Assembly (NCBI RefSeq): GCF_029948125.1
Contig: NZ_JASAMB010000002.1
Location: 1-64,000 of the forward strand
DNA from: Catellatospora sp. KI3
GTDB lineage: Bacteria; Actinomycetota; Actinomycetes; Mycobacteriales; Micromonosporaceae
Length of the DNA stretch: 64,000 nt
Direction of reading: 5' to 3'
In this document: one piece after another, positions 49,814 to 58,309 of the stretch
Position numbering within the stretch: the first letter of the stretch is position 1
Layout of the letters: each line of letters opens with the position of its first letter
Notes under the pieces: model-generated
The model's input: only the letters and a program-made list of their open reading frames with translations
Told to the model about the DNA's origin: nothing
Database searches by the model: none
Translations under genes and position numbers: made by a program

Positions 49814-50497
49814 ATGTCCCGCGTACTGGTCGTGGAGGACGAGGAGTCGTTCTCCGACGCGCTGTCGTACATGCTGCGCAAGGAGGGATTCGAGGTCTCC
49901 GTCGCCGCCACCGGCACCGCCGCGCTCACCGAGTTCGACCGGACCGGCGCCGACATCGTGCTGCTGGACCTGATGCTGCCGGAGATGTCGGGCACCGAGG
50001 TGTGCCGCCAGCTGCGGCAGCGCTCGCACGTGCCGATCATCATGGTCACCGCGCGCGACAGCGAGATCGACAAGGTGGTCGGTCTGGAGATCGGGGCCGA
50101 CGACTACGTGACCAAGCCGTACTCGCCGCGCGAGCTCGTCGCCCGCATCCGGGCCGTGCTGCGCCGCCAGGCCGGGGACGTGGTCGAGGTGGCCGGGGGC
50201 ACGCTGGCGGCCGGACCGGTGCGGATGGACGTCGAGCGGCACGTGGTGACCGTCGAGGGTACGCCGGTGCAGCTGCCGCTCAAGGAGTTCGAGCTGCTGG
50301 AGCTGCTGCTGCGCAACGCGGGGCGGGTGCTGACCCGCGGGCAGCTCATCGACCGGGTGTGGGGCGCCGACTACGTCGGCGACACGAAGACGCTGGACGT
50401 GCACGTCAAGCGGCTGCGCTCGAAGATCGAGCCGGAGCCGTCGACCCCGCGCTACCTGGTCACCGTCCGGGGCCTGGGCTACAAGTTCGAGCCGTGA
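49814..50497 (+). CDS. regX3: Response regulator PhoP/RegX3
   Basis: A 227-residue OmpR-type regulator. The receiver has the acidic pocket EDEES, phospho-Asp in IVLLDLMLPE, Thr in VTAR and Lys in YVTKPYSPREL. The winged-helix half ends with RLRSKIEPEPSTPRYLVTVR. It binds PHO boxes such as that before pstS. The ATG at 49814 has GGAAAGG about 8 bp upstream; a GTG at 49805 would add three residues. Confidence 0.94.
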   Translation: MSRVLVVEDEESFSDALSYMLRKEGFEVSVAATGTAALTEFDRTGADIVLLDLMLPEMSGTEVCRQLRQRSHVPIIMVTARDSEIDKVVGLEIGADDYVTKPYSPRELVARIRAVLRRQAGDVVEVAGGTLAAGPVRMDVERHVVTVEGTPVQLPLKEFELLELLLRNAGRVLTRGQLIDRVWGADYVGDTKTLDVHVKRLRSKIEPEPSTPRYLVTVRGLGYKFEP

Positions 50498-50532
50498 GCT
50501 GGTGAGGGCGGTGCTGTGCCGCCGCACCTGGC

Positions 50533-50597
50533 ATCGACGCTGGCCTATCTAGAAGACGGATCTCGTGAAATCGTCTTCTAGATAGGCCAGCGTCAAT
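50533..50597. repeat. Inverted repeat family A, copy 6
   Basis: A 26-bp stem with one mismatch (50533-50558 with 50572-50597; core GACGCTGGCCTATCTAGAAG), the longest in the window. The loop contains GAAATCGT. It ends with AATAGAAGGCGGGG, shared with copy 5. It sits between the convergent regX3 and doc genes. Confidence 0.93.
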
Positions 50598-50629
50598 AGA
50601 AGGCGGGGCGCCGAAGGCGCAGGGGTGGG

Positions 50630-51013
50630 TCAGTAGAGGTCGCGGAGGGCGTCGGCGATCTGGTCGATTTCGCGTAGCTCGCCGGTGGAGACCGCGATGA
50701 CCAGGTCGTACGCCGTGTTCTGGTCCAGTGCGGCTAGACGGCGGCGGGTCACCGCGCCGTTGACGGTCAGGAACGCCGTCGCCGCGATCCAGCCGATGCG
50801 CTTGTTGCCGTCCACGAACGGGTGGTTGCGCACCAGCGACTGCAGCAGCGCCGCCGCCTTGGTCCACAGGTCCGGGTACGCGTCGGCGCCGAACACCGTG
50901 CTGCGGGGCCGGGCCACCGCCGACTCGACCAGGCCGGGGTCGCGCACGGCGACGCCGAGCCGGGCCGCGATCGCCATGACGTCGGCGTACGACGGGACGT
51001 ACACCTCGCTCAC
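50630..51013 (-). CDS. doc: Doc/Fic-family toxin
   Basis: A 127-residue Fic-fold protein. The active-site loop HPFVDGNKRIGW (His64 to Arg72) matches the Doc group, which phosphorylates EF-Tu and stops translation. The GTG at 51013 overlaps the TGA of a 55-residue gene by 4 bp (GTGA), the usual antitoxin-toxin coupling. The upstream gene is not a clear Phd homologue. The toxin is intact, so an active antitoxin must exist. The gene ends just before copy 6 of repeat family A. Confidence 0.9.
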   Translation of the reverse strand: MSEVYVPSYADVMAIAARLGVAVRDPGLVESAVARPRSTVFGADAYPDLWTKAAALLQSLVRNHPFVDGNKRIGWIAATAFLTVNGAVTRRRLAALDQNTAYDLVIAVSTGELREIDQIADALRDLY

Positions 51014-51177
51014 TGGGCGAGCCGCGCGAGCAGGTCCCCGTGCAGCGCGACGATGTCGTCGACCGCCGCCGCGAACGCCTCGGGCGAGGCGTCCAGGGAC
51101 GTCTCGGTGACGTCGTCGAGCGCCGCGAGGCGCTCCTCGTCGAGGGGGGCGGGGCGGTGGCGGGTCTCGTCGTTCAT
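51010..51177 (-). CDS. Small antitoxin candidate (55 aa) for the Doc toxin
   Basis: A 55-residue, highly acidic protein (net strongly negative; many Asp and Glu, segments [15 protein letters not shown] and [20 protein letters not shown]). It is predicted to be helical. It overlaps the Rv0495c-like gene by 4 bp (ATGA) at its start and doc by 4 bp at its end. Size, charge and coupling fit an antitoxin that covers the Fic active site, but it has no recognisable DNA-binding domain. Confidence 0.75.
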   Translation of the reverse strand: MNDETRHRPAPLDEERLAALDDVTETSLDASPEAFAAAVDDIVALHGDLLARLAQ

Positions 51178-51986
51178 GCTTCGAGGCTAGCGCCGGGGGC
51201 AACCCCATTGCCCCGCGCGCGGGCGGCGACGGTGGCCGGGTGCTCGGCGACCAGGCCGTGCTTCTCGCGCTGAGCGCACAGCTCGGCGAGGCGGGCGTAC
51301 GCCTGCTCGCCGATGAGCTCGGTCAGCTCGGGGGCGTAGCTGAGGTACATCGCCTCGGTGCCGGTGTGCGCGTCCGGGGAGGAGGTGCACCACCAGTGCA
51401 GTTCGTGGCCGCCCGCGCCCCAGCCGCGCCGGTCGAACTCGCCGACCGAGGAGACCAGGATCTTGGTGTCGTCGGGGCGCTTGGTCCACTGCTGGTCGCG
51501 CCGGATGGGCAGCTGCCAGCACACGTCGGGCTTGTAGCGCAGCGGGTGCACCCCGTCGCGCAGTGCCTGGGCGTGCAGCGCGCAGCCGCCGCCGCCCGGG
51601 AAGTCGTCGTCGTTGAGGAAGACGCACGGGCCGTGCTCGCCCTGGGTGGCGGTACGCCGGGCGGGCTTCTCGTCGTGCAGTTCGTCGAGCTCGGTCCACT
51701 TCTCGAACCCGCGTACGTGGTGCTGCCAGGTGCTGCGGTCCAGCCGCTTCACCGCCGCCTTGACCCGCTTGACGTCGTCGTTGTCGGTGAAGAAGGCGCC
51801 GTGCGAGCAGCAGCCCTCCCGCTCGCGGCCGACGATGATGCCCCGGCACGCGCTGCCGAACACGCAGGTCCAGCGGGACAGCAGCCAGGTCAGGTCGGCC
51901 CGGATCACGTGCTTGGGGTCGGCCGGATCGGCGAACTCGAGCCATTCGCGCGGGAAGTCCAGCGGGGTCTCGCCCTCGTGCTCCAT
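51174..51986 (-). CDS. Cys-rich conserved protein (Rv0495c-like)
   Basis: A 270-residue protein conserved in actinobacteria; I know no function. It has a cluster of cysteines ([14 protein letters not shown] then [13 protein letters not shown]) and later [16 protein letters not shown] and CWQLP, which could form a zinc or Fe-S site of the CxxCxxCC kind. In M. tuberculosis the homologue also lies just before ppx and next to senX3-regX3. The ATG at 51986 gives the conserved length. Its 3' end is fused by an ATGA overlap to a toxin-antitoxin pair, which has evidently been added behind it. Confidence 0.82.
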   Translation of the reverse strand: MEHEGETPLDFPREWLEFADPADPKHVIRADLTWLLSRWTCVFGSACRGIIVGREREGCCSHGAFFTDNDDVKRVKAAVKRLDRSTWQHHVRGFEKWTELDELHDEKPARRTATQGEHGPCVFLNDDDFPGGGGCALHAQALRDGVHPLRYKPDVCWQLPIRRDQQWTKRPDDTKILVSSVGEFDRRGWGAGGHELHWWCTSSPDAHTGTEAMYLSYAPELTELIGEQAYARLAELCAQREKHGLVAEHPATVAARARGNGVAPGASLEA

Positions 51987-52112
51987 CCGTCCAGGGTACG
52001 GCGGCGCTCGCGGGCGCTGTCCCCGCCGCGCCCGCTTCCGTCCGCCGGTGGTTGCCGTAAAGGAGCGGGACATCGCGCAGCGATGCAGCGACGCGCTGCT
52101 GCCGTCGGCTTT

Positions 52113-52147
52113 CGGGACGGAAGCCCGCGCCCGCGAAGGCGGGCGCC
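52113..52147. repeat. Family E repeat (GGGACGGAAGCCCGCGCCCGCG type), copy 1
   Basis: Contains the small hairpin GCGCCCGC-GAAG-GCGGGCGC, 17 bp before the ppx start. On the minus strand it reads [12 protein letters not shown] in one frame. The second copy is at 53943. Confidence 0.75.
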
Positions 52148-52163
52148 ATGACACAGTGGGCGC

Positions 52164-53090
52164 ATGCGGCTCGGGGTGTTGGATGTCGGGAGTAACACGG
52201 TCCATCTGCTGGTGGTCGACGCGCACCGGGGGGCGCATCCGTGGCCCGCGCACTCGCAGAAGGAGCGGCTGCGGCTGGCCGAGCAGCTGGGCGAGGCCGG
52301 GGAGCTGACCCGGGGCGGGGCGGACGCCCTGGTGAAGGCGTGCGCGGAGGCGAGTCGGGCGGCGAAGGAGCTGGAGGTCGACGAGCTGATGGCGTTCGCG
52401 ACCTCGGCGGTGCGCGACGCGACGAACTCGGCCGAGGTGCTGCGCCGGGTGCGCGAGGAGACCGGCGTCGAGCTGCGGGTCCTCTCCGGCGAGGACGAGG
52501 CCCGGATGACCTTCTTCGCGGTACGACGCTGGTTCGACTGGTCGGCCGGGCGGCTGCTGGTGCTCGACATCGGCGGCGGCTCCCTGGAGATCGCGGCCGG
52601 GCTCGACGAGGAGCCCGCCCTGGCCGTGTCGCTGCCACTGGGCGCGGGTCGCCTGACCAGGCGGTTCTTCCGCAACGACCCGCCGACGCCGGCGGAGCTG
52701 GCGCAGCTGGAGTCGTACGTGGACGAGCAGTTGCAGCACCGGGAGCTGGCCGCGCTGCGCGGCTGGGGGATGGCCGCGGCGACCTCGAAGACGTTCCGCT
52801 CGCTGGCCCGGCTGGCCGGGGCGGCGCCCAGCGGCGACGGCCTGTGGTCGCCGCGCGCGATGACGCGCCAGGGCCTGCACCAGGTGCGGGGCTTCATCCA
52901 GCGGATGGCGTCGGGGGCGCTGGCCGAACTGGACGGGGTGAGCGCGAGCCGGGCGCATCAGCTGCTCGCCGGTGCCGTGGTGGCGGAGGCCACCATGCGC
53001 CGTCTGGGCATCGACGAGCTGCGGATCTGCCCCTGGGCGCTACGCGAGGGGGTCATCCTCGACCGCTTGGATCAGCTCACCGGCAGGTGA
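52164..53090 (+). CDS. ppx: Exopolyphosphatase/guanosine pentaphosphate phosphatase (Ppx/GppA family)
   Basis: A 308-residue ASKHA-fold phosphatase. It opens with [19 protein letters not shown], the phosphate-1 loop, and has [20 protein letters not shown] and [14 protein letters not shown] for the second loop. The length equals the short actinobacterial form (Rv0496-like) lacking the C-terminal HD domain. It cleaves polyphosphate from the end, and perhaps pppGpp. A place beside senX3/regX3 ties it to phosphate control. The start is ATG 52164. Confidence 0.92.
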   Translation: MRLGVLDVGSNTVHLLVVDAHRGAHPWPAHSQKERLRLAEQLGEAGELTRGGADALVKACAEASRAAKELEVDELMAFATSAVRDATNSAEVLRRVREETGVELRVLSGEDEARMTFFAVRRWFDWSAGRLLVLDIGGGSLEIAAGLDEEPALAVSLPLGAGRLTRRFFRNDPPTPAELAQLESYVDEQLQHRELAALRGWGMAAATSKTFRSLARLAGAAPSGDGLWSPRAMTRQGLHQVRGFIQRMASGALAELDGVSASRAHQLLAGAVVAEATMRRLGIDELRICPWALREGVILDRLDQLTGR

Positions 53091-53110
53091 TCGGGGCTAC
53101 CCTGGACAGC

Positions 53111-53911
53111 GTGTCCATTCCCGTACTGCTGTCCAGTTCGTCCGTTTTTCCCGAGCCGACCGCGGCCGCCTTCGAGCTGGCCGCGTCTTTGGGGTACGAC
53201 GGCGTCGAGGTGATGGTGTGGACCGACGCGGTCAGCCAGGACGCGGGGGCGCTGCGCGGTCTGTCCCGCCACTACGGCGTGCCCGTGCTCTCGGTGCACG
53301 CGCCGTGCCTGCTGGTCACCCAGCGGGTGTGGAGCTCGGACCCGAAGGAGCGGCTGCGGCGCGCGGTGGTGCTCGCCGACACGCTGAGCGCCCCGACGGT
53401 GGTGGTGCACCCGCCGTTCACCTGGCAGCGCGACTACGCCCGGCAGTTCGCCGACACCGTGGGCGACCTGGCGCACCGGCACACCGGCATCCGGGTCGCG
53501 GTGGAGAACATGTACCCGGTGCGCATGGGCCGCCGCCAGTTCGTGCCGTACGCCCCGGGCTGGGACCCGACCGAGACCGGCTACGACTCGTACACGCTGG
53601 ATCTGTCGCACTGCGCGGCCTCGCGCTCCAACGCCATGATCATGGCCGACGAGATGGGGGCCGGGCTGGCCCACGTCCACCTCGGCGACGGCACCGGTGA
53701 GGGCCGCGACGAGCACCTGGTGCCCGGCCGGGGCGGGCAGCCGTGCGGGGCGCTGCTGCGCTCGCTGGCCGGACGCGGCTTCACCGGTTCGGTGGCGCTG
53801 GAGGTGGCGACCCGCAAGGCCGGCAGCCGCGCCGAGCGCGAAGCCGACCTGGCGGAGTCACTGGAGTTCGCCCGCAAGCACCTCAGCCCGGCCGTCACCA
53901 CCCCCGCGTGA
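53111..53911 (+). CDS. Sugar phosphate isomerase/epimerase-like TIM-barrel protein (Rv0498-like)
   Basis: A 266-residue xylose-isomerase-like barrel (AP endonuclease family 2 group). It shows VFPEPTAAAFELAASLGYDG, VSVHAP-type VLSVHAPCLLV, VAVENMYPVRMGRR, LDLSHCAAS, VHLGDGTGEGRDEHLVPGRG and SVALEVATRKAG, the last ones holding the metal-binding His, Glu and Asp. The substrate is unknown. GTG 53111 starts 20 bp after ppx. Neighbourhood and order match M. tuberculosis. Confidence 0.86.
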   Translation: MSIPVLLSSSSVFPEPTAAAFELAASLGYDGVEVMVWTDAVSQDAGALRGLSRHYGVPVLSVHAPCLLVTQRVWSSDPKERLRRAVVLADTLSAPTVVVHPPFTWQRDYARQFADTVGDLAHRHTGIRVAVENMYPVRMGRRQFVPYAPGWDPTETGYDSYTLDLSHCAASRSNAMIMADEMGAGLAHVHLGDGTGEGRDEHLVPGRGGQPCGALLRSLAGRGFTGSVALEVATRKAGSRAEREADLAESLEFARKHLSPAVTTPA

Positions 53912-53939
53912 CCACCCAGGCGGTGACCGCCGACAGGCT

Positions 53940-54557
53940 TCAGGGACGGGAGCCCGCGCCCGCGAAGGCGGGCGCCGGAGACTCAGCCCGCTCGGCGGGC
54001 TGGGGGAGGCGGGCGACGGGGGCCGCCGGGGCGGCGGCGCTGGCGGCCTTCTTGCGGGCGCGGTGCGCCGCCACATGCGAGCGGGTGGCGCAGCGCTCGG
54101 AGCAGAAGCGGCGGCAGTTGTTGGACGAGGTGTCCAGGTAGACGTTGCCGCAGCGGTCGTCGGCGCAGACGCCGAAGCGGGCGCTGCCGTACTCGCACAG
54201 CCACACCGACAGGCCCCAGACGGCGCCGGCCAGGTATTCGGCGCTGACCGCCGAGCCGCGGCTGGTCACGTGGATGTGCCAGTTGCCGGACTCGTGGCCG
54301 GAGATGCGCGGGTGCACCGGGTGCGCCTCGAGCATCGAGTTCAGCTCGTTGACGGCCTCGCGCTCGCGGCCCGCGGCGCCGTGCTCGAACACCTCGCGCA
54401 GCCGCCGCTGCGCCTTGCGGAAGACCTGCAGGTCACGGTCGGTGGCGTCTTCGCACATCCAGTCCGGGCCGGGCAGCATGGCGCGGAGCTGGATGAGGTC
54501 GTCCAGCGGCGCGTTGATGAGATCAACAGCCGTTCGGGCGTACGCATCGAAGTTCAC
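53940..54557 (-). CDS. CGNR zinc-finger transcriptional regulator (ABATE domain)
   Basis: A 205-residue protein. The N-terminal ABATE-type region (NFDAYARTAVDLINAPL) is followed by a C-terminal CGNR zinc finger: CADDRCGNVYLD, then CRRFCSERCATR with the basic helix SHVAAHRARKKAA. Such proteins bind DNA as metabolite-responsive regulators. It starts at GTG 54557. The last 13 residues ([13 protein letters not shown]) are encoded by a family E repeat copy, which has replaced or extended the natural C-terminus. It is divergent from proline dehydrogenase. Confidence 0.85.
   Translation of the reverse strand: MNFDAYARTAVDLINAPLDDLIQLRAMLPGPDWMCEDATDRDLQVFRKAQRRLREVFEHGAAGREREAVNELNSMLEAHPVHPRISGHESGNWHIHVTSRGSAVSAEYLAGAVWGLSVWLCEYGSARFGVCADDRCGNVYLDTSSNNCRRFCSERCATRSHVAAHRARKKAASAAAPAAPVARLPQPAERAESPAPAFAGAGSRP
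53943..53976. repeat. Family E repeat, copy 2, forming the 3' end of the CGNR gene
   Basis: GGGACGGGAGCCCGCGCCCG followed by CGAAGGCGGGCGCC, nearly identical to 52113-52147. It lies inside the CDS end and supplies its stop-proximal codons. Confidence 0.8.
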
Positions 54558-54899
54558 CCGACAAAGGTAGAGCACCCGCGCCGATTGTGCAGTGTCAACA
54601 TAAGCCGGGGTCCGACGGGGGTGACGGAGCGTGATCATGCTGGTGCGCTCGGGCGATGGCGGCGCCACGGACGGTGGTCGGACCGGCCGTCGGCGGGCCG
54701 TCGCGGAACGGCGGCGAGGCATGCGCTCCGAGTCGGGCACAGTCCTTTCGCAACGGCCACGGTCCGTGACGCGCGGGCGCGGGGCAGTGACGATCGGCAC
54801 AGCCACCGCGCCGAACCGCAAGACATAGAAGGGTGTTCTTGTATACAGAGTCAGGTGGTCGGCGCGGAGCGGTGGCCGCAGGGGAGTTACGCTGCCCTC
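54558..54899. other. 342-bp divergent intergenic region (CGNR / proline dehydrogenase)
   Basis: Contains AT-richer promoter-like stretches next to both genes: CAGTGTCAACATAAG near 54591 and GTTCTTGTATACAGAGTCAGG near 54834. In the middle is only GC-rich, Arg-coding sequence without a supportable gene. CCGACAAAGGTAG precedes the CGNR start on its own strand. Confidence 0.5.
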
Positions 54900-55853
54900 A
54901 TGCTTCGCTCCGTGATCCTTGCCGCCGCTCGCTCCCACAAGGTGGAGCGGCTCGTGGAGACCGCTCCGGTCAGCCGTGATGTGGTCAAGCGCTTCGTCGC
55001 CGGCACCGGCACCCCAGAGGCCCTCGACACCACGGCGGAACTCGCCGACCAGGGGCTGTGCGTCACGCTCGACAACCTCGGCGAGGACACGCTGACCCCG
55101 GAGCAGGCCGAGGCCACCAAGCAGGCGTACCTGGAGCTGCTGAAGGCGCTGGGCGGGGCGGGCCTGACCACCGACCGGGCGCCGACCGGGGCGCAGACGA
55201 TCGCCACGGCCGAGGTGAGCCTGAAGCTGTCCGCGCTGGGGCAGGCCTTCGACGAGCAGCTGGCCGAGCGCAACGCGCGCGAGATCTGCGAGGCCGCGGC
55301 GGCGGTGGGTACGACGGTCACCCTCGACATGGAGGACCACACCACCACCGACTCGACTTTGGACATCCTGTCCCGGCTGCGCCGCGACTACCCGGCCACC
55401 GGGGCGGTGCTGCAGGCGTACCTGCGGCGCACCGAGGGCGACTGCCGGGAGCTGGCCACCGCCGGGTCGCGGGTGCGCCTGTGCAAGGGGGCGTACAAGG
55501 AGCCCGAGCACGTGGCGTACCAGGCGACGCTGGAGGTCGACAAGTCGTACGTGCGGTGCATGAACATCCTGATGGCGGGCGAGGGCTACCCGATGCTGGC
55601 CACGCACGACCCGCGGCTGATCGCGATCGGGCAGGACCGGGCGCGCTGGTTCGACCGCGCCCCGAGCCAGTTCGAGTTCCAGATGCTGTACGGCATCCGC
55701 CCCGACGAGCAGCAGCGCCTGGCCCGCCTCGGGCACACCGTCCGCGTCTACGTTCCCTACGGCACGCAGTGGTACGGCTACCTCATGCGACGGCTCGCCG
55801 AGCGCCCCGCCAACCTGGGCTTCTTCGCCCGCGCCCTGGTGTCGAAGAAGTAA
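54900..55853 (+). CDS. Proline dehydrogenase (monofunctional)
   Basis: A 317-residue PRODH barrel: TVTLDMEDHTTTDSTL, VLQAYLRRTEGDCREL, VRLCKGAYKEPEHVAYQ and VRVYVPYGTQWYGYLMRRLAE, which hold the FAD- and proline-contacting residues. It oxidises proline to pyrroline-5-carboxylate at the membrane. The ATG at 54900 has AGGGGAGTTACGCTGCCCTC upstream. In M. tuberculosis this position is held by proC, a biosynthetic proline gene, so the locus has kept a link with proline but in the opposite direction. Confidence 0.93.
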   Translation: MLRSVILAAARSHKVERLVETAPVSRDVVKRFVAGTGTPEALDTTAELADQGLCVTLDNLGEDTLTPEQAEATKQAYLELLKALGGAGLTTDRAPTGAQTIATAEVSLKLSALGQAFDEQLAERNAREICEAAAAVGTTVTLDMEDHTTTDSTLDILSRLRRDYPATGAVLQAYLRRTEGDCRELATAGSRVRLCKGAYKEPEHVAYQATLEVDKSYVRCMNILMAGEGYPMLATHDPRLIAIGQDRARWFDRAPSQFEFQMLYGIRPDEQQRLARLGHTVRVYVPYGTQWYGYLMRRLAERPANLGFFARALVSKK

Positions 55854-55903
55854 CTGATCGGCTGATCATCGCTGCTTGACCGCGCACGGTAGCGTCCACG
55901 GGC

Positions 55904-57724
55904 GTGCAGCCCGAGGACGCGACTTCTTCGTATCAACCGCCCGTCCCCGACGAATCGGAAACGCGGCACCTGCCCCTGGACGGGGAGGAGCCCACTCCCA
56001 ACGCCGTGATCGCCGCCGCCCAGGCGCCGGTCGTGCCCGTCCAGTACGTCCCGCAGGACCCGGCCGTGCCGCCGGCGCCGCAGCAGGCCGAACCGGCGGC
56101 GCCCGCGTACGGCCAGCCGGTGTACCCGCAGCAGCCCTACGGGCAGCCGACGTACCCGCAGCCGGGCTACGGGCAGCCGGTGTATCCGCAGCAGCCGTAC
56201 GGGCAGCCCGGTTACGGCCAGCCGGCCGCGCCGGAGTATCCGACCCAGCAGATCCCGACCCAGCAGGTTCCGGGCCAGCAGCTTCCGAGCCAGCCGCTGT
56301 CGGGACCGGGCGCCGCGGGGGCGCCCGGTCAGCCGGTGACGCAGCCCTGGCCGTACCCCCAGCAGGCGCCGCAGCCGATCGCGTGGCCGCCGCAGTCCTT
56401 CCCGGGCGCGGCCCCCGGCCAGTGGCACGCGCCGGTGCCGCCGCCGCGCAAGAAGCGCGGCAAGCTGATCGCGATCGTCGCGGTGGTGCTGGCGCTGGTC
56501 TGCCTCGGCGCGGGCACGCTGGTCGTCATCGGCGTGCCGTGGCTGGTCAAGCAGGCCGGGGGCGAGCCGAGCGCGAGTCCGAGCGGGGTGCGCAGCCCGA
56601 AGCCGGGCGATCCGTCGAGCGTGGCCCGGGCCTGGGCGACCGACAAGATCCGCAAGGCGCTGGGCAAGCAGGACGCCGCCCTGCTCAAGGGCGACGAGGC
56701 GGGCTACCTGAGCGTCATCGACCCGGCCGCGACCGACGCCTACGAGAACCTGCGGCGGCAGTACCGCTCGCTGCAGGCGATGCAGGTCTCCGGCATGATC
56801 GACGAAGCGGGCACGGTGTACCCGGCGGGGTCGACCGACGGCGAGTGGCGGGCCGAGGTCACCACCCAGACCTGCTTCGGGACCGGGCACTGCGCGGAGG
56901 CCAAGGCAAAGTCGGAGACCCGCTGGCGGATCGAGAACGACCAGGCCGTGATCGTGGGCTGGGAGCCGCGCGCCAGCAACCCCTCGCCGTTCCCGTGGCA
57001 GGTCAGCGAGCTGGTGTCCCGCTCCGGTGAGCGCACCGTGGTGGCGACCACCAAGGCGTACGCGTCGAAGCTGCCGGTGCTGCTGCGCGAGGCGGAGAAG
57101 GCGGCGCTGGTCGCCGACCGGTTCACCCAGCCCGACATCAAGCCGGGCCGCTACATCGTCTACTACGCGGGCAAGCGCGAGTGGAAGAGCTGGTTCGACT
57201 GGAACCCGCCGGACTGGGCCGGCGGCGTGGCGATCGACGTGAGCCCGGTCCGCTATGAGCTGGTGCTCAACGCGGACACCCTGCAGCCGAGCTACCTGGA
57301 CAACATCCTGCGCCACGAGCTGACCCACGCCTCGACCCTGCCGGGCGAGTACAGCGACCGCGACGACCTGTGGTGGATGATCGAGGGCATCGCCGAGGTG
57401 GCCGAGATGTCCGGGCTGCCGATCAAGCAGTACGGCGGCCTGTCCGAGGTCAAGCGGTACATCAAGACCTGGGACGGCAACGTCGAGGTGGACCCGCCGG
57501 GCGACAGCACCGCCGAGTGGATCGTCGGCGCCCGCTACGGCATCGGCTTCCTGGCCCTGCGCCACGTCAGCGAGAAGTACGGCGAGAAGAAGCTGGTCGA
57601 GTTCTTCCACACCGTCGTGCACGACGGGGAGTCGTTCGACGCGGCCGCGAAGAGCGTGCTGGGCACGTCCTGGTCGGTGCTGGAGAAGGAGTGCACGGCG
57701 TACATCAAGCGCAATGCACGCTGA
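55904..57724 (+). CDS. Membrane-anchored zinc metalloprotease with Pro/Gln/Tyr-rich cytoplasmic repeats
   Basis: A 606-residue protein from GTG 55904. Residues about 60-180 are low-complexity, with repeats of YGQPVYPQQP and GYGQP. One membrane helix (about 188-212) leads to an extracellular domain with the zinc motif HELTH at 471-475 and a downstream glutamate in WWMIEGIAEVAE (Glu494), the gluzincin arrangement. NTF2-like sequence (about 240-340) precedes it. Substrate unknown. It is followed closely by the HTH gene and bS22, all on one strand. Confidence 0.82.
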   Translation: MQPEDATSSYQPPVPDESETRHLPLDGEEPTPNAVIAAAQAPVVPVQYVPQDPAVPPAPQQAEPAAPAYGQPVYPQQPYGQPTYPQPGYGQPVYPQQPYGQPGYGQPAAPEYPTQQIPTQQVPGQQLPSQPLSGPGAAGAPGQPVTQPWPYPQQAPQPIAWPPQSFPGAAPGQWHAPVPPPRKKRGKLIAIVAVVLALVCLGAGTLVVIGVPWLVKQAGGEPSASPSGVRSPKPGDPSSVARAWATDKIRKALGKQDAALLKGDEAGYLSVIDPAATDAYENLRRQYRSLQAMQVSGMIDEAGTVYPAGSTDGEWRAEVTTQTCFGTGHCAEAKAKSETRWRIENDQAVIVGWEPRASNPSPFPWQVSELVSRSGERTVVATTKAYASKLPVLLREAEKAALVADRFTQPDIKPGRYIVYYAGKREWKSWFDWNPPDWAGGVAIDVSPVRYELVLNADTLQPSYLDNILRHELTHASTLPGEYSDRDDLWWMIEGIAEVAEMSGLPIKQYGGLSEVKRYIKTWDGNVEVDPPGDSTAEWIVGARYGIGFLALRHVSEKYGEKKLVEFFHTVVHDGESFDAAAKSVLGTSWSVLEKECTAYIKRNAR

Positions 57725-57843
57725 TCTTGACGAAAGCCTCGCATCGGTAACAACCGTCCCGGTACCGTACTCAATACACAGGAAGCCACGGCCGCGACAC
57801 ATCCAGCAGCGGCCGCCCTGTGCCAGAGGAGGTGGGGCTGGTC

Positions 57844-58044
57844 ATGATCGGATCAGCGCGACAGGACGCTCGGCTGGCGGAAGTCAGGTTCCTCACCGTC
57901 GCCGAGGTGGCCACGCTCATGCGGGTGTCGAAGATGACCGTCTACCGGCTGGTGCACTCCGGCGAGCTGTCGGCGGTCCGCGTGGGCAGGTCGTTCCGGG
58001 TGCCGGAGCAGGCGGTTCAGGAGTATCTGCGCGCGGCGCTGTGA
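57844..58044 (+). CDS. Excisionase/MerR-type small DNA-binding protein (Rv0500A-like)
   Basis: A 66-residue protein that is almost all helix-turn-helix: [20 protein letters not shown] then [19 protein letters not shown], the winged HTH of the BldC/excisionase family. Conserved as a free-standing gene in actinobacteria next to bS22 (Rv0500A-Rv0500B; bdtA in Streptomyces as I recall). ATG 57844 has AGAGGAGG about 11 bp upstream. Confidence 0.9.
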   Translation: MIGSARQDARLAEVRFLTVAEVATLMRVSKMTVYRLVHSGELSAVRVGRSFRVPEQAVQEYLRAAL

Positions 58045-58141
58045 TCGTCCGCGCTCAGGCACAACCCCCTGGACGTGCAACTGCGGCTGCTCGGCTACCC
58101 TGAACGGGTTCCACCACCGTCAACGTCGAGAGGGATGCCGT

Positions 58142-58243
58142 ATGGGCTCCGTGGTCAAGAAGCGCCGCAAGCGCATGGCGAAGAAGAAGCACCGCAAGCT
58201 GCTGCGCAAGACCCGCGTTCAGCGTCGTCGTCTCGGCAAGTAG
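58142..58243 (+). CDS. Small ribosomal protein bS22 (AURKAIP1/COX24 family)
   Basis: A 33-residue, extremely basic protein ([18 protein letters not shown] then [14 protein letters not shown]), the full length of this family. Structures of mycobacterial ribosomes show it in the small subunit near the decoding region. ATG 58142 is preceded by GAGAGGGATG. It is conserved at this locus in actinobacteria. Confidence 0.95.
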   Translation: MGSVVKKRRKRMAKKKHRKLLRKTRVQRRRLGK

Positions 58244-58309
58244 TGCGTCTGCCCGGGCTGTGACCGATCCGGCTGGGCATCGAACTTCGCCGTCCCGGGG
58301 AGGCGCGTC

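Noticed and set aside
47546-50527. Very long open frame on the minus strand opposite phoU/senX3/regX3
   Set aside because: It is the mirror of three well-supported genes; its composition (runs of Arg, Gly, His, Pro) is that of antisense GC-rich DNA.
54631-54828. 65-residue open frame in the CGNR/proline dehydrogenase gap
   Set aside because: No ribosome-binding site, Arg/Gly-rich with no helix or motif; likely chance.
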